Positions 8,952-19,726 are shown, counted from the stretch's first letter. The stretch is DNA of 64,000 nucleotides from SAR86 cluster bacterium (GCA_002402175.1 NVVJ01000002.1:15393-79392), one strand, 5' to 3'. Program-made: numbers and translations. The notes: generated by a model from the sequence alone, not told the origin.

Positions 8952-9758
8952 ATGGGATATTTAACAGGCAAGCGCATTTTAATTCTTGGTGTTGCCAGTA
9001 AGCTATCCATTGCCTCGGGGATCGCCGCCGCCATGCATCGCGAAGGTGCTGAACTGGCATTTACCTATCAGAATGAACGACTCAAGGATCGAGTTCTTAA
9101 ATTTGCCGAAAGCTGGGATTCTGATCTTGTCTTCCCCTGCGACGTCTCTAATGATGAAGAGATCACCAACTTGTTTTCAGAGTTATCAAATACCTGGGAC
9201 GGCCTGGACGGGATGGTTCACTGCCTGGCTTTTGCACCTGGACATGAACTTGATGGCAATTACGTTGACGTTACCACCCGTGAGGGTTTTCGGACGGCCC
9301 ATGAGATTAGCTCATATAGCTTCGTTGCTCTGGCCAAGGCTGCAAAGCCTCTTATGGAAGGAAGGAATGGCGCTCTGCTGACCTTAAGTTACCTTGGGGC
9401 AGTTCGCAGCCTTCCTAACTACAATGTTATGGGGCTTGCCAAGGCCAGCCTTGAAGCTAATGTACGTTATATGGCTGCTAGTCTTGGGCCGTCTGGCACA
9501 CGAGTGAATGCAATTTCCGCCGGCCCAATAAGAACTCTTGCTGCTGCTGGCATCAAGAGTTTCCGAAAAATGCTGCAACATAATGCCAATCAAACACCAT
9601 TGCGCCGTAACGTAACAATAGAAGAAGTAGGAAATGCAGCAAGCTTTATGTGCTCAGACCTAGCATCAGGAATAAGTGGCGAGATTTTATACGTAGATGG
9701 CGGCTTTAACACAACCGCTATGGGTTCCCTGAACGACCTGCCTGACGCTAACGCTTAG
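8952..9758 (+). CDS. fabI: Enoyl-[acyl-carrier-protein] reductase (NADH) FabI
   Basis: 268 aa from ATG 8952, preceded by AGGATAAG; a frame open from 8895 adds 19 residues that do not match the family. FabI reduces trans-2-enoyl-ACP in the last step of each fatty-acid elongation cycle. It is a short-chain dehydrogenase fold with NAD-binding start [20 protein letters not shown] and active-site residues Tyr147 and Tyr157 with Lys164 (YLGA ... YNVMGLAK), matching the E. coli spacing. [10 protein letters not shown] and the C-terminal [10 protein letters not shown] are typical. It converges on ppiD with 38 bp between the stop codons. Confidence 0.97.
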   Translation: MGYLTGKRILILGVASKLSIASGIAAAMHREGAELAFTYQNERLKDRVLKFAESWDSDLVFPCDVSNDEEITNLFSELSNTWDGLDGMVHCLAFAPGHELDGNYVDVTTREGFRTAHEISSYSFVALAKAAKPLMEGRNGALLTLSYLGAVRSLPNYNVMGLAKASLEANVRYMAASLGPSGTRVNAISAGPIRTLAAAGIKSFRKMLQHNANQTPLRRNVTIEEVGNAASFMCSDLASGISGEILYVDGGFNTTAMGSLNDLPDANA

Positions 9759-9796
9759 CGGCAGGCTTGAACAGGAAGGAACTGATAGAAAAATAA

Positions 9797-11686
9797 TTAG
9801 AAAGTTTCTTCGTTGACGCTGGACTGGATGTCGGCGGTTTCCTGCAAATTTGTCATAAACGCCTGAAAGTCACTGTTGCCAGAATCTGCAATCATCGCAG
9901 TAGTCATGCCTTGACGTTCAGCATCATCCATAGAATCCAGGGTTCCAACATTGATTTGATTTAACTCAACCAATACGAAGGTCCCGTTATCCAGACTTAT
10001 ATTGTCATATGTCGACTCGCTATTTTCTAGCAAAGACATAGCAAATACTCTGCTCAGGATTTGCCCATTAACCATTACCGAGCCTCGCGACGCATCGTCC
10101 AGTGTTATCCATTCCAATTCATTTTCAGTCAGTAATTCTTCTAATCCAGCTTCCGCTTCTACGGCGGTAAGAAGCTCATCACCTAATGTCTGCACAGCGT
10201 CTCTTTCCATTCTAGTTCGAAGCAAGACCGCAATTTCAGGCTCTACATCTTCAACCGGCATCAGGCTTTCTTCGCTAAATTCAAGCATACTCAACACCAC
10301 CGCCTGAGACGCACCAAGCTCAACAACGTCGCTGTTATTTCCTTCGAGCAATACTTCTTCGGCAAACGCTTGCGCAATCACCGACGAATTTGCAAAAATA
10401 CCACGACCACCAACTCGACCAAAGGCATCGCTTTCCAATATAACCAGGTTCAGTTCTTGGGAAATTGTTTCAAGATCACCGGTTTCAAAAGCCAGATTAG
10501 ACAAATCTCCTAAACGTTCAGCATATATAGCTTCAACTCGCGAGTTCTTCAACTCACGCTCCATCCTTGCTGAAACCTCATCAAAAGTTTGAAAAACGTT
10601 TTCGGAATCTTCCGTTAATTTAAGAATATGTACACCAAATTCCGAGACTACAGGCCCAGAGATTTCATTCAATGCCAGGGTTTCGAGCGCAGATTCAACC
10701 GCATCAGGGAAGGCATTGCCGTCTGTGTAACCAATATCTCCTCCATTGGCAGCAGAACCGGTATCACTGGAAAGCTCAAGAGCAATCGCTGCAAATTCTT
10801 CCCCAGCATTCAACCGCTCAATAGAATCACTTGCTAGTTGCAATGCGGCGTCTTGTGATAAATTTGCACCGACTTCAAATAGTATGTGAGAAGCTCGCTT
10901 CTCGGCAGAACCTTCAAAGGCGCCCTTTTCTTCTTCGAACTTCGCTAGCAGTTCGGACTCGTCTACTTCAATTTCTTCGGCAATAACGTCTTTGTCTAAC
11001 AGAACATAGCGAACAATAACTGCTTCGTCTTCAGTGAAATTAGATTGATTTTCATCGTAGTAAGCCTGAATTTCTTCATCGCTTATTGCTGTGTCCAGGG
11101 TACGTACACCTAAAGGAATGGATATATAACGGAAATCGCGAGTCTGTGCCGACAGCTCCGCCATTCTGCTCAATTCTGACTCTATTACGAAACCAGAGCT
11201 CGTGTAGGCACTAGCAACTTGAGATAGCATCATCTGTCGTTTAATAGTTTCTCTGTATAAAGGCACACTGTAACCCTGGCTAGCCATAGTACGTACCGCA
11301 AGGTCTGAATCGAATACACCGTTTATCTGGAATTGGGGGTTGGTGATAATGTTTCTATCGAGTCTATCGCTTGATATGGACATAGACGCCCTTTGCGCCG
11401 ATTGCCGGAGTATCACCTCTTCAATGATTTGGCCTAACGCCACCTGCTCCAACAAACTTTGGTCCAGTGACTCCAATCCCCCACCTAGAGAATTGAGCAA
11501 GGACTGAACACTGGCCTGCAACTGCGCATCGGTTATTTCTTCACCGTTGATCTCCGCAACTGGCGGCGAAGTGGTAAAACCACCAATTATTGAATCAACA
11601 CCAAAAAGCGCGAAAATTGCCACGATAAACCCAATAATGACTTTCGCTATGACACCTTGTGAATTGTCCCGAATATCTTGCAGCAT
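9797..11686 (-). CDS. ppiD: Periplasmic chaperone PpiD (SurA-N/PPIase family)
   Basis: 629 aa, typical PpiD length. PpiD is an inner-membrane-anchored periplasmic chaperone associated with the Sec translocon. It begins MLQDIRDNSQGVIAKVIIGF with one transmembrane segment (about residues 15-36), then a SurA-like N-terminal chaperone region. A parvulin-type PPIase domain lies around residues 262-355 (RASHILFEV ... GGDIGYTDGNAF ... GVHILKL), followed by a long C-terminal region. Starts at ATG 11686. It follows hupB on the same strand, as in Pseudomonas and E. coli, but a hairpin terminator lies between them. Confidence 0.94.
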   Translation of the reverse strand: MLQDIRDNSQGVIAKVIIGFIVAIFALFGVDSIIGGFTTSPPVAEINGEEITDAQLQASVQSLLNSLGGGLESLDQSLLEQVALGQIIEEVILRQSAQRASMSISSDRLDRNIITNPQFQINGVFDSDLAVRTMASQGYSVPLYRETIKRQMMLSQVASAYTSSGFVIESELSRMAELSAQTRDFRYISIPLGVRTLDTAISDEEIQAYYDENQSNFTEDEAVIVRYVLLDKDVIAEEIEVDESELLAKFEEEKGAFEGSAEKRASHILFEVGANLSQDAALQLASDSIERLNAGEEFAAIALELSSDTGSAANGGDIGYTDGNAFPDAVESALETLALNEISGPVVSEFGVHILKLTEDSENVFQTFDEVSARMERELKNSRVEAIYAERLGDLSNLAFETGDLETISQELNLVILESDAFGRVGGRGIFANSSVIAQAFAEEVLLEGNNSDVVELGASQAVVLSMLEFSEESLMPVEDVEPEIAVLLRTRMERDAVQTLGDELLTAVEAEAGLEELLTENELEWITLDDASRGSVMVNGQILSRVFAMSLLENSESTYDNISLDNGTFVLVELNQINVGTLDSMDDAERQGMTTAMIADSGNSDFQAFMTNLQETADIQSSVNEETF

Positions 11687-11760
11687 AGTTTTTCCTAAAT
11701 TCTCCTTGCCAGACTGATTCAGAGAATGATTTTTTTGTAATTTAACTTCAAATGCAAACT

Positions 11761-11785
11761 AAAAAAGGCGCATCACTGATGCGCC
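11761..11785 (-). terminator. Rho-independent terminator between hupB and ppiD
   Basis: Reading the minus strand, GGCGCATC-AGT-GATGCGCC forms a perfect 8-bp GC-rich stem with a 3-nt loop, followed directly by six T residues. It lies about 150 bp past the hupB stop and about 75 bp before the ppiD start, so it should end the lon/hupB transcript and leave ppiD with its own promoter or with read-through. Confidence 0.8.
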
Positions 11786-11876
11786 CTGTAAAACCTTAGC
11801 AACCCCTTGGTATAAACCTCTAAACGTGCAAACTGCAACAAGCGCTAAATCTGCAAATTAAATACCAGCGGTTAGA

Positions 11877-11906
11877 ATGGTGTCGAAATAGCGTTCTCGA
11901 CACCAT
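11877..11906 (-). other. Perfect 10-bp inverted repeat in the hupB 3' region
   Basis: ATGGTGTCGA and TCGACACCAT form a 10-bp stem around a 10-nt loop, 26 nt past the hupB stop codon. It lacks a T-tract, so it is more likely an mRNA 3'-end stabilising hairpin upstream of the terminator at 11761-11785 than a second terminator. It could also be a protein-binding site. Confidence 0.5.
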
Positions 11907-11932
11907 CATCGAACGCGCAGTCAAATCGACTG

Positions 11933-12211
11933 TTAAGCGTTGTTAACAGCGTCCTTAAGTGCTTTGCCAGCTTTAAAACTAGGCACACGGGCTGCCTTAA
12001 TTTGTATTGGCTCACCAGTTTGAGGGTTACGGCCTATTCTTGCAGCACGATCTTTAGTAGCAAACGTACCAAAGCCTACAAGCACAACAGGCTCAGCTTT
12101 CTTTAGTGAATTGGTGATTGCTTCAATTGTTGCATCAATGGCACGACCGGCCGCGGCTTTTGGTAAATCCGCACTTGCAGCAACAGCATCTATTAGTTCT
12201 GATTTATTCAC
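11933..12211 (-). CDS. hupB: DNA-binding protein HU-beta
   Basis: 92 aa histone-like nucleoid protein. It starts [22 protein letters not shown] and carries the HU family signature [20 protein letters not shown], followed by the DNA-bending arm tip with the conserved NPQTGEPI proline and a C-terminal helix [13 protein letters not shown] binds and bends DNA without strong sequence preference. It follows lon by 208 bp on the same strand, the standard gammaproteobacterial order. That gap is AT-rich, and I see no terminator in it. Confidence 0.97.
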   Translation of the reverse strand: MNKSELIDAVAASADLPKAAAGRAIDATIEAITNSLKKAEPVVLVGFGTFATKDRAARIGRNPQTGEPIQIKAARVPSFKAGKALKDAVNNA

Positions 12212-12419
12212 GTTATCCCCTTTTTAATAATTGGAAGTTTGATTCTTGATAATGAACACTTAAAACTCAGGTGTACGGCAAACAATTATAGGTTTTATGC
12301 ACACAAAATTTAAGCAATTATTTTTTTTTAGTTCTTGTTCCCAAAGTGATTCATACCTGCTGTATGAGCAGCATTTATACCAATTGCAAGAAAGCCATGT
12401 CAATACAAAACGCGGGCCA

Positions 12420-14861
12420 TTAGTGGGTATTTATGTGTTTTTCGTCACTACTTTTATCATTATCCTCTTGCTTACCCTGTTTTTTTGCTGACTTGCTTTC
12501 ATCATCGCCTAATGGGGTTGGCTGATACTGCAGCGCTAGCTCTAAGACTTGATCAATCCAGCGCACAGGAACGATGTTTAAATCCGCTTTTATGTTATCT
12601 GGAATCTCCGTTAAGTCTCTTTCGTTATCGGCGGGAATGATTACAGTTTTAATGTTTCCTCGGTGTGCCGCAAGTAGCTTTTCTTTAAGGCCACCTATCT
12701 TTAAGACCTGACCACGCAAGGTTATTTCTCCGGTCATTGCGACGTCCGCTCGTACCGGGATTCTAGTTAAGGTTGAAACTAATGCAGTGCACATACCTAC
12801 TCCGGCACTTGGACCGTCTTTTGGAGTCGCTCCTTCGGGCACATGTATATGCAAATCAACTTTTTCATGAAAGTTTGCAGCCAGACCTAAAGATTTTGCT
12901 CTGGACCTGACAACCGTAAACGCAGCCTGTATTGATTCCTGCATGACCTCACCAAGTGAGCCGGTCTTAATGGTCTTGCCCTTGCCATCAACCGCCATGG
13001 CCTCAATTGTGAGTAACTCTCCGCCAACGGATGTCCATGCAAGTCCATTAACCTGACCAATGAGGTTCTCTTCCTCGGCTTTTCCGTAGTCATACTTTCG
13101 CACACCAGAGAATTGCTCTAGTGTTTTGGATGACAGCTTCACGGTCTTTGGCTTCTTTTTCGAAGGCTTATCGAGGGAATTTTGTTTTACTACCTTTCGG
13201 CAAATTTTTGCTATTTCGCGCTCCAGACCACGAACTCCAGCCTCCCTGGTATAGTAACGAACCAGATCCTGTATAGGAGCTTCGCTAAACTCTAGCTCAT
13301 CGTCTCGAATGCCGTTGTTCTTTTGCTGCTTAGGAATAAGATACCGCTGCGCAATATTAACCTTTTCTTCCTCGGTGTAGCCGGGAATTCGTATTACTTC
13401 CATACGGTCCAGCAACGGTTCGGGAATATTCATGCTATTAGAGGTACAAACAAACATAACCTCAGACAGGTCATAGTCCACTTCTAAGTAGTGGTCGTTA
13501 AAACTGTGATTCTGCTCTGGATCAAGTACTTCCAGCAATGCAGACGCTGGGTCACCTCTGTTGTCCATGCCCATTTTGTCAATTTCATCGAGCAGAAATA
13601 GAGGGTTTTTTACGCCAACTTTAGATAGCTTCTGAAGCAGTTTTCCCGGCAAAGAGCCGATATATGTCTTGCGGTGCCCACGGATTTCGGCTTCGTCACG
13701 CACCCCGCCTAAAGCCATACGTACAAATTTTCGATTAGTGGCGCGTGCTATAGACTCTCCCAATGAAGTTTTACCGACACCTGGCGGGCCTACCAAACAC
13801 AAAATCGGACCTTTGAGTTTCTTTACTCGCTTTTGAACTGCAAGATATTCAAGTATTCTCTCTTTGACTTCCTCGAGACCATAGTGATCATTCTCTAAAA
13901 TCTCCTCTGCCTTAACTAAATCCAGCCTGACTTTGCTCTTCTTTTTCCAGGGTATGCTCACCATCCAGTCTAGATAGGTTCTAACTACAGAAGCCTCCGA
14001 AGACATAGGCGACATTAATTTCAGTTTATTCAATTCTGACGTGGCTTTTTCCTTTGCTTCTTTCGGCATGCCTGCATCATCAATGCGCTGCTTAAGCTCT
14101 TCCGCCTCATTAGGCACGTCGTCCATCTCACCCATTTCTTTCTGGATGGCTTTCATTTGTTCATTTAAGTAATACTCTCGCTGGCTTTTTTCCATTTGTT
14201 TCTTAACACGGCCGCGAATGCGCTTCTCAACCTGAAACAGATCAATTTCTGACTCTATCAACGCCATCAAGTGTTCGATTCGCGCTTGCAAACCAGCAAG
14301 CTCTAACAGATTTTGTTTTTCAGGTAGCTGCAATGACATATGCGATGCGATGGTATCCACCAACCTGCCCGGCTCATCAATACTCGAAATTGATGTCATA
14401 ACCTCAGGCGGTATTTTTTTACTAAGCTGCACATATTGATCAAATTGAGACAATAGCGATCGAATCAATGGTGCAGACTCTTTTTCTGGAATACCTTCCG
14501 GTGTCAAAATTTTAGTTTCTGCACGAAAATGATCCGACTCAAACGAAACATTCTTAACCTGTGCGCGGTCGAGCCCTTCAACCAACACTTTAACTGTGCC
14601 GTCGGGCAAGCGGATTAGCTGCAAAATCGTAGCCACAGTACCAATTTGATAAAGATCTGCGGCGGCTGGCTCATCATCAGAGGCGTTTTTTTGCGCCACC
14701 AGTAGCACTTGTTTATCGCTAGCCATAGCTATTTCCAGGGCTTTAATCGACTTTGGTCGCCCTACAAACAACGGCTGTACTATTTGGGGGTATACCACTA
14801 CATCGCGAAGTGGCAGGAGAGGAAATGTTGTATTACTCGAATCTTCCGCTGGTATGCTCAT
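12420..14861 (-). CDS. lon: ATP-dependent protease Lon
   Basis: 813 aa, full length. Lon is the cytosolic AAA+ serine protease that degrades misfolded and specific regulatory proteins. The N-terminal substrate domain starts [13 protein letters not shown]; Walker A is [11 protein letters not shown] and Walker [11 protein letters not shown]. The C-terminal protease has the catalytic Ser in [15 protein letters not shown] and Lys in [15 protein letters not shown], giving the Ser-Lys dyad. The last 30 or so residues are a charged tail ([19 protein letters not shown]) beyond the usual end. It starts at ATG 14861, 180 bp after clpX; a heat-shock-type promoter candidate lies in that gap. Confidence 0.97.
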   Translation of the reverse strand: MSIPAEDSSNTTFPLLPLRDVVVYPQIVQPLFVGRPKSIKALEIAMASDKQVLLVAQKNASDDEPAAADLYQIGTVATILQLIRLPDGTVKVLVEGLDRAQVKNVSFESDHFRAETKILTPEGIPEKESAPLIRSLLSQFDQYVQLSKKIPPEVMTSISSIDEPGRLVDTIASHMSLQLPEKQNLLELAGLQARIEHLMALIESEIDLFQVEKRIRGRVKKQMEKSQREYYLNEQMKAIQKEMGEMDDVPNEAEELKQRIDDAGMPKEAKEKATSELNKLKLMSPMSSEASVVRTYLDWMVSIPWKKKSKVRLDLVKAEEILENDHYGLEEVKERILEYLAVQKRVKKLKGPILCLVGPPGVGKTSLGESIARATNRKFVRMALGGVRDEAEIRGHRKTYIGSLPGKLLQKLSKVGVKNPLFLLDEIDKMGMDNRGDPASALLEVLDPEQNHSFNDHYLEVDYDLSEVMFVCTSNSMNIPEPLLDRMEVIRIPGYTEEEKVNIAQRYLIPKQQKNNGIRDDELEFSEAPIQDLVRYYTREAGVRGLEREIAKICRKVVKQNSLDKPSKKKPKTVKLSSKTLEQFSGVRKYDYGKAEEENLIGQVNGLAWTSVGGELLTIEAMAVDGKGKTIKTGSLGEVMQESIQAAFTVVRSRAKSLGLAANFHEKVDLHIHVPEGATPKDGPSAGVGMCTALVSTLTRIPVRADVAMTGEITLRGQVLKIGGLKEKLLAAHRGNIKTVIIPADNERDLTEIPDNIKADLNIVPVRWIDQVLELALQYQPTPLGDDESKSAKKQGKQEDNDKSSDEKHINTH

Positions 14862-14927
14862 AAACTACTCTAAATATAAAGACGGAACTAAAATGAATAG
14901 GGGTAGCAGAGTGCAACCCTCAGAAAG

Positions 14928-14955
14928 AGATGGTGCCCAGGCCCTAAAAATCAAG
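14928..14955 (-). promoter_or_regulatory. Candidate sigma-32 heat-shock promoter upstream of lon
   Basis: On the minus strand, CTTGAT (14955-14950) and CACCATCT (14935-14928) are separated by 14 nt. This resembles the sigma-32 consensus CTTGAAA - 11 to 16 nt - CCCCATNT. The predicted transcript would start near 14920, giving a leader of about 60 nt before the lon ATG. lon is a classic heat-shock gene, so the position makes sense. Two mismatches keep confidence moderate. Confidence 0.45.
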
Positions 14956-15041
14956 GCTTCACCTCAATTTTTTCACCTTTAAACACCAATCCCCTAGATA
15001 TTTTGTAGTTAAATCTGAGCTACGCCAGTAATCTGTAATTG

Positions 15042-16331
15042 TTACTCTTCAACTGCAGCGGATTTACTAGGCGGTTCGATATTCTCGTACATCAGCAATG
15101 GCTCTGATTCACCATTTATTACTGCTGCATCGATAATGACCTTGCTAACTTTATCCATAGATGGAATCTTGTACATGGACTCCAACAACACAGCTTCCAT
15201 AATGGAGCGCAACCCTCTGGCACCGGTCTTTCGCTCTTGTGCTTTCTCGGCAATGGCGTTAAGTGCATCTTCTCTAAATTGAATTTCCACATCTTCCATT
15301 TCAAAAAGCTTGGCATACTGCTTTGTGAGTGAGTTTTTAGGTTCGCATAAAATACGCACCAGAGCATCAAGATCCAACTCATCCAGAGTTGCGATCATTG
15401 GTAGTCTGCCTACGAACTCGGGTATTAAGCCGTATTTAACTAAATCCTCAGGCTCAACGCCGCGCAATGTATCTCCAACTTTGATCTCTGCATCTTTTGA
15501 TCGCACTTCGGCAGAAAATCCAATACCACTCTTCTCTGAACGATCACGAATAATCTTGTCGAGCCCTGCAAACGCGCCGCCGCATATAAATAGAATGTTG
15601 GATGTATCTACCTGCAGAAACTCCTGCTGCGGATGCTTGCGCCCTCCCTGAGGAGGTACAGAAGCAACCGTGCCTTCAATCAATTTAAGCAATGCTTGTT
15701 GCACGCCTTCACCAGAAACATCGCGAGTAATTGAGGGGTTATCTGATTTACGCGAAATTTTGTCTATTTCATCTATGTATACAATACCGATTTGAGCTTT
15801 CTCGACATCGTAATCACACTTTTGCAATAGCTTTTGAATGATATTCTCAACATCCTCGCCCACATAACCGGCCTCAGTTAGCGTGGTGGCATCGGCGATA
15901 GTGAACGGTACATCAAGAAGCCGCGCTAGAGTTTCAGCCAGCAATGTCTTACCCGTACCAGTCGGGCCAACCATCAGTATATTACTTTTGCTAAGCTCTA
16001 CTTCCCCATCGGACTTATCATAATTCAGACGCTTGTAGTGATTGTATACAGCTACTGCCAACACCTTTTTAGCGTGTTCCTGGCCTATTACATATTCATC
16101 AAGGGTATCTTTGATCTCTTGTGGAATAGGCAGCTTGCGCGTCGTGCTTTCGCCGTCCTTTTCCTGAATCTCTTCCTTAATGATGTCATTACAAAGATCC
16201 ACACATTCATCGCAGACAAAAACCGATGGGCCCGCGATTAGCTTGCGTACTTCGTGCTGACTTTTGCCGCAAAAGGAGCAATACAACAATTTGCCATTGT
16301 CGTCTCCCTTGTTGAAATTATCATCTGCCAT
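15042..16331 (-). CDS. clpX: ClpXP protease ATP-binding subunit ClpX
   Basis: 429 aa AAA+ unfoldase that feeds substrates to ClpP. The N-terminal four-cysteine zinc domain is intact ([13 protein letters not shown] ... [11 protein letters not shown]), Walker A is GPTGTGKT, Walker B is VYIDEIDKI, the pore loop region includes [10 protein letters not shown], and the sensor [15 protein letters not shown] box is present. Starts at ATG 16331. It is 204 bp downstream of clpP on the same strand; no terminator is evident in the gap, so clpP-clpX are likely co-transcribed. Confidence 0.98.
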   Translation of the reverse strand: MADDNFNKGDDNGKLLYCSFCGKSQHEVRKLIAGPSVFVCDECVDLCNDIIKEEIQEKDGESTTRKLPIPQEIKDTLDEYVIGQEHAKKVLAVAVYNHYKRLNYDKSDGEVELSKSNILMVGPTGTGKTLLAETLARLLDVPFTIADATTLTEAGYVGEDVENIIQKLLQKCDYDVEKAQIGIVYIDEIDKISRKSDNPSITRDVSGEGVQQALLKLIEGTVASVPPQGGRKHPQQEFLQVDTSNILFICGGAFAGLDKIIRDRSEKSGIGFSAEVRSKDAEIKVGDTLRGVEPEDLVKYGLIPEFVGRLPMIATLDELDLDALVRILCEPKNSLTKQYAKLFEMEDVEIQFREDALNAIAEKAQERKTGARGLRSIMEAVLLESMYKIPSMDKVSKVIIDAAVINGESEPLLMYENIEPPSKSAAVEE

Positions 16332-16535
16332 GTTTTAACTAAAGCCTGTGCTATTTAGTGTTTCTATTGATTCAGCCCGGGTCAAAACCTTCTGATACCC
16401 TGTGTAGCCTGCATGTCATTTTGTACATAACGGCTATCAATATCTAAAGCTGAACGAGTAAATTTGGGTTGTTTTCAGCTACTGATGACTAAAATGGCGA
16501 CATATAGTCGGAATTGCAAGTCTGAGCTCTCAAAA

Positions 16536-17180
16536 TTAACCCTTGGGGCCAACTTCTACCTCTTTGTTATCTACCCGAGGTTGAATTACTTTATCTACCA
16601 GCCCATATTCCTTAGCCTCGTGAGCACTCATGAAATAGTCGCGCTCTGTATCTTTCGCAATTGTCTCTTCGGATTTCCCTGTATGTATTGAAAGTAAAAT
16701 ATTAAGTTCTTTCCGTATCTTAATGATTTCATTAGCTTGTATTTCAATATCAGATGCCTGTCCCTGAGCACCACCACTTGGCTGGTGAATCATAATTCTA
16801 GAATGAGGCAAGGCAATTCTTTTCCCCTTAGCGCCGCCGGCTAGCAGCATAGCCCCCATGCTGGCCGCCTGGCCTATGCACATGGTGCTTACATCTGGCT
16901 GAATGAACTGCATGGTGTCGTAAACAGATAAGCCCGCTGTTACCGAGCCTCCTGGAGAGTTTATATACAGGTGAATATCTTTATCTGGATTTTCAGATTC
17001 CAGAAAAAGCATCTGCGCCACGACCAGGTTAGCCATATGGTCTTCAACTTGCCCAGTCATGAATATGACGCGGTCTTTAAGTAAACGCGAGAAAATATCA
17101 TAAGAGCGCTCGCCTCTTGCGGTTTGTTCAACCACCATCGGGACTAAAGCAGCGCTAGTTTCAACAGGGACGTTTGACAT
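16536..17180 (-). CDS. clpP: ATP-dependent Clp protease proteolytic subunit ClpP
   Basis: 214 aa serine protease that forms the barrel of ClpXP. The catalytic triad is visible: Ser in [14 protein letters not shown], His in [11 protein letters not shown] and Asp in [11 protein letters not shown]. The N-terminus ([20 protein letters not shown]) includes the short propeptide-like stretch typical of gammaproteobacterial ClpP. It lies 58 bp downstream of tig on the same strand, in the conserved tig-clpP-clpX order. Confidence 0.98.
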   Translation of the reverse strand: MSNVPVETSAALVPMVVEQTARGERSYDIFSRLLKDRVIFMTGQVEDHMANLVVAQMLFLESENPDKDIHLYINSPGGSVTAGLSVYDTMQFIQPDVSTMCIGQAASMGAMLLAGGAKGKRIALPHSRIMIHQPSGGAQGQASDIEIQANEIIKIRKELNILLSIHTGKSEETIAKDTERDYFMSAHEAKEYGLVDKVIQPRVDNKEVEVGPKG

Positions 17181-17238
17181 TAACTAAATCCTTTAATAAT
17201 AACATCTTGGAGAGGTTTTCTCTAAACCAGGTTACTAC

Positions 17239-18582
17239 TTAGTCAGTAGACTTGGTCTCTTTTGCATCTTTTTCCGCGGGCTTAGCATCAGGTTGAATTA
17301 CATCCTGATAAGCCACCAGTTTATCGATCACTTTAGCTTCACTTATAATGTAGTCAAACACCTGATCCTCTATGACAGACGACTCAATTGTTGCTAGCTG
17401 CTCCTGATTACCGTAGTACCAGTTAATCACGTCATCCGGAGACTCATAGGTCGAAGCTAGCTCTTCAATAGATTCGCGGACCTTTACCGGGTCCGCTTTC
17501 AATTCTTGCTGTTGAATGACTTCACCCAACACCAGGCCTAACAAGACACGGCGACTCGCCTGTTCTTTAAATAATTCGTCAGGCAACATACTAGGGTCGA
17601 TACCCTGACCGCCCCCCATTTGCTGCGCAGCCTGCTGTCGTAGCTGCCCTATCTCACCAGCAACAAGTGCATCAGGCACAGCGACATCTACGGCATCAAT
17701 GAGCGCATCCATAACCTTTGTTTTCAGTTTGTTACGACTAGCAGTCTTCATCTCCCTTTTCATGTTGCTTAAAACTTCTTCTCTGAACGCTGGCTCGCCC
17801 CCTTCTTCGACACCAAAGCTCTTGTAAAATTCGTCATTCAGCTCAGGCAATACCTGCTCACTAATCGAATTTAGAGTTATTTCAAACGCTACATCTTTGT
17901 CTGCAAATTCCTTGTTGTGGTACTCCTTCGGGAACTTAAGCTTCATGGTGAAATTATCACCTGCACCCTTACCTTCGATACCTTCCTCGAAGCCCGGAAT
18001 CATGCGCTCGGAGCCTAATACCAGATTTGCAGCATCGGCCTTACCACCTTCAAATTCTTCTCCGTCCATGCGCCCTACATAGTCAATGTTAACCATGTCT
18101 TTCGTCGCGGCCGCACGCTCAGCAACTTCCCATGTCTGACGCTGCGTTCTGAGTGTTACTATCATTTCATCAATGTCAGTTTCAGAAACTTCGGCGCCCA
18201 ACTTCTCTACTTCAATTTTGGAAAAATCTGGCAGGGATATATCCGGATACACTTCAAAAGTTGCTACAAACTGTAGATCCTCACCCTCTTCAAGATTAGT
18301 GGGGTCAATAGTAGGCTGGCCTGCTGGCTTCAAGTTTTGCTCACTGATAGCCTCATAGAAAGAGCGATTCATCATCTCTCCTACGATTTCCTGGCGAACT
18401 CCTTTGCCAAATTTGCTCTTTACAACTTTAAACGGAACCTTTCCTTTTCTAAACCCATTCAGGTTCACATTCCGGGCTGCTTCCTGAAGTCGAGCATTAA
18501 CCGCCGATTCCACTTCTGCACTTGGAACAGCGATAGTCAATTTACGTTCTAAACCTTGTGTAGTTTCAACTGAAACTTGCAT
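17239..18582 (-). CDS. tig: Trigger factor (ribosome-associated chaperone)
   Basis: 447 aa, normal length. Trigger factor binds at the ribosome exit tunnel and folds nascent chains. The ribosome-binding N-domain has the signature loop NGFRKGKVPFKVVKSKFG; the FKBP-type prolyl isomerase domain runs about residues 160-245 (VNIDYVGRMDGEEFEGG ... MIPGFEEGIEGKGAGD); the helical C-domain follows. Starts at ATG 18582. It heads the tig-clpP-clpX run and is divergent from mobA across a 310-bp spacer. Confidence 0.98.
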   Translation of the reverse strand: MQVSVETTQGLERKLTIAVPSAEVESAVNARLQEAARNVNLNGFRKGKVPFKVVKSKFGKGVRQEIVGEMMNRSFYEAISEQNLKPAGQPTIDPTNLEEGEDLQFVATFEVYPDISLPDFSKIEVEKLGAEVSETDIDEMIVTLRTQRQTWEVAERAAATKDMVNIDYVGRMDGEEFEGGKADAANLVLGSERMIPGFEEGIEGKGAGDNFTMKLKFPKEYHNKEFADKDVAFEITLNSISEQVLPELNDEFYKSFGVEEGGEPAFREEVLSNMKREMKTASRNKLKTKVMDALIDAVDVAVPDALVAGEIGQLRQQAAQQMGGGQGIDPSMLPDELFKEQASRRVLLGLVLGEVIQQQELKADPVKVRESIEELASTYESPDDVINWYYGNQEQLATIESSVIEDQVFDYIISEAKVIDKLVAYQDVIQPDAKPAEKDAKETKSTD

Positions 18583-18892
18583 GTATAAACCTCTTCATTT
18601 TGGATTTGAAAAACCCGCAATTCTATGTATCAATTTCTAGCGTTAATAACTCTGTCGAGCGATTCTCAACAGATCGATAATCCGATGACTTGAAACCATT
18701 GATTTTCAAAAAATTCAATAAGTTAAGGCCCCGTCAGATAGGCCGCAAAGTGCGCGATTTTCCCATAACGATTACTTAGTTTCAATCATAGAATGTCTAG
18801 TGCGATGAACCCTTTCAAATATGCACGAGTTCAAATCTAATTATCGTCTCTACTGTTTCAATGTCTACATTGAAACAGGTAAGCTACCAAAC
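18583..18892. other. Divergent spacer between tig and mobA
   Basis: 310 bp with no coding capacity I can support. It must hold the tig promoter (minus) and the mobA promoter (plus). The stretch near 18690-18720 is AT-rich with TTGAAA-like hexamers on both strands, but no pair has good spacing, so I do not mark a specific promoter. The 24-codon open extension upstream of mobA (from 18821) lies here and is probably not translated. Confidence 0.4.
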
Positions 18893-19510
18893 ATGATTTT
18901 ACAATCAGAAATAGCAGCTGTAGTCCTCGCCGGAGGCAAAAGCTCACGCATGGGCTATCAAGATAAGGCCTTGTTAACTTTGCATAAAAAGCCGCTTATC
19001 GAGCATGTTATTGAGAATGCCAGAAACCAGGTCGGCAGCATGGTTATCAGTGTTAACAATTGCCCGCAAAAATATGAATACCTTCAACTACCCTTAATTC
19101 CGGACAAGCTCTGTAATCAAGCCGGCCCTTTGAGTGGCATATATAGTGCTATGGACTGGTTTCATAAGGAAAAAAAAGAGTCAGATATCAAATATCTAGC
19201 TTGCTTTGCCGCTGACGTACCCTATTTTCCTGAAAATATAATTGCGCTGCTATCTGACAGCCTCGAAAGTACAGGATGTAAGGTAGCTTATTGCATCAGC
19301 GGCGGTCAGATTCAACCATTGTTTTCGCTATGGTCATTGGATTTGCTTGACGATATTAAAGCGGCGCTTAACCGGGGTGTTTATGGACCAAAACCCTTGC
19401 TTCCAAAGCTTCAAAGCGTGATGGTAGATATCCCTTCAAGTAAGCCAGAGTATTTCTTAAACATTAACTCCCCAGACTCTTTAGCTGAGGCAGAAAAGCG
19501 GTCTGCCTAG
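18893..19510 (+). CDS. mobA: Molybdenum cofactor guanylyltransferase MobA
   Basis: 205 aa from ATG 18893, matching the family length; an upstream ATG at 18821 adds 24 residues without family character. MobA attaches GMP to molybdopterin to form the guanine dinucleotide cofactor. The nucleotide-binding motif VVLAGGKSSRMGYQDKALL is at the start, followed by VISVNN, LIPD, GPLSGIYSAM (metal/GTP region) and the Asp-containing CFAADVPYF. The C-terminal FLNINSPDSLAEAE is also typical. It stands alone on the plus strand, divergent from tig. No other molybdenum gene is in the window. Confidence 0.92.
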   Translation: MILQSEIAAVVLAGGKSSRMGYQDKALLTLHKKPLIEHVIENARNQVGSMVISVNNCPQKYEYLQLPLIPDKLCNQAGPLSGIYSAMDWFHKEKKESDIKYLACFAADVPYFPENIIALLSDSLESTGCKVAYCISGGQIQPLFSLWSLDLLDDIKAALNRGVYGPKPLLPKLQSVMVDIPSSKPEYFLNINSPDSLAEAEKRSA

Positions 19511-19700
19511 TGCGCGTCTGAAAATAATTATAAAAAAGATAGCCTCAATAATAATTTTCACTTTTAGATAAAACCCCTATGTTGTTGTTAAGTCTTATAA
19601 AGTCAATCTGCACGTATTTTCAAAACCATCTTTATCTTGTTGATTTAAATGATATTTCTCTAAAGATAGATTTTTCACAGAGTTTCGCTGCAATTTGAAA

Positions 19701-19715
19701 TGGCATATTTTTTGC
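19701..19715 (+). promoter_or_regulatory. Candidate sigma-54 (RpoN) promoter
   Basis: TGGCATATTTTTTGC has the invariant GG (19702-19703) and GC (19714-19715) exactly 10 nt apart and matches TGGCAY-N5-TTGC at nearly every conserved base. From the -12 GC, transcription would start near 19726-19727, precisely where the first stem-loop (ACCG/CGGT) begins. Sigma-54 promoters need an upstream activator; I could not identify its binding site in 19511-19700. Confidence 0.6.
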
Positions 19716-19726
19716 GCCCTTTTAAA

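Noticed and set aside
9744-9758. CGCTAA-CGC-TTAGCG hairpin at the fabI stop as a terminator
   Set aside because: Short stem without a T-tract; it coincides with coding sequence.
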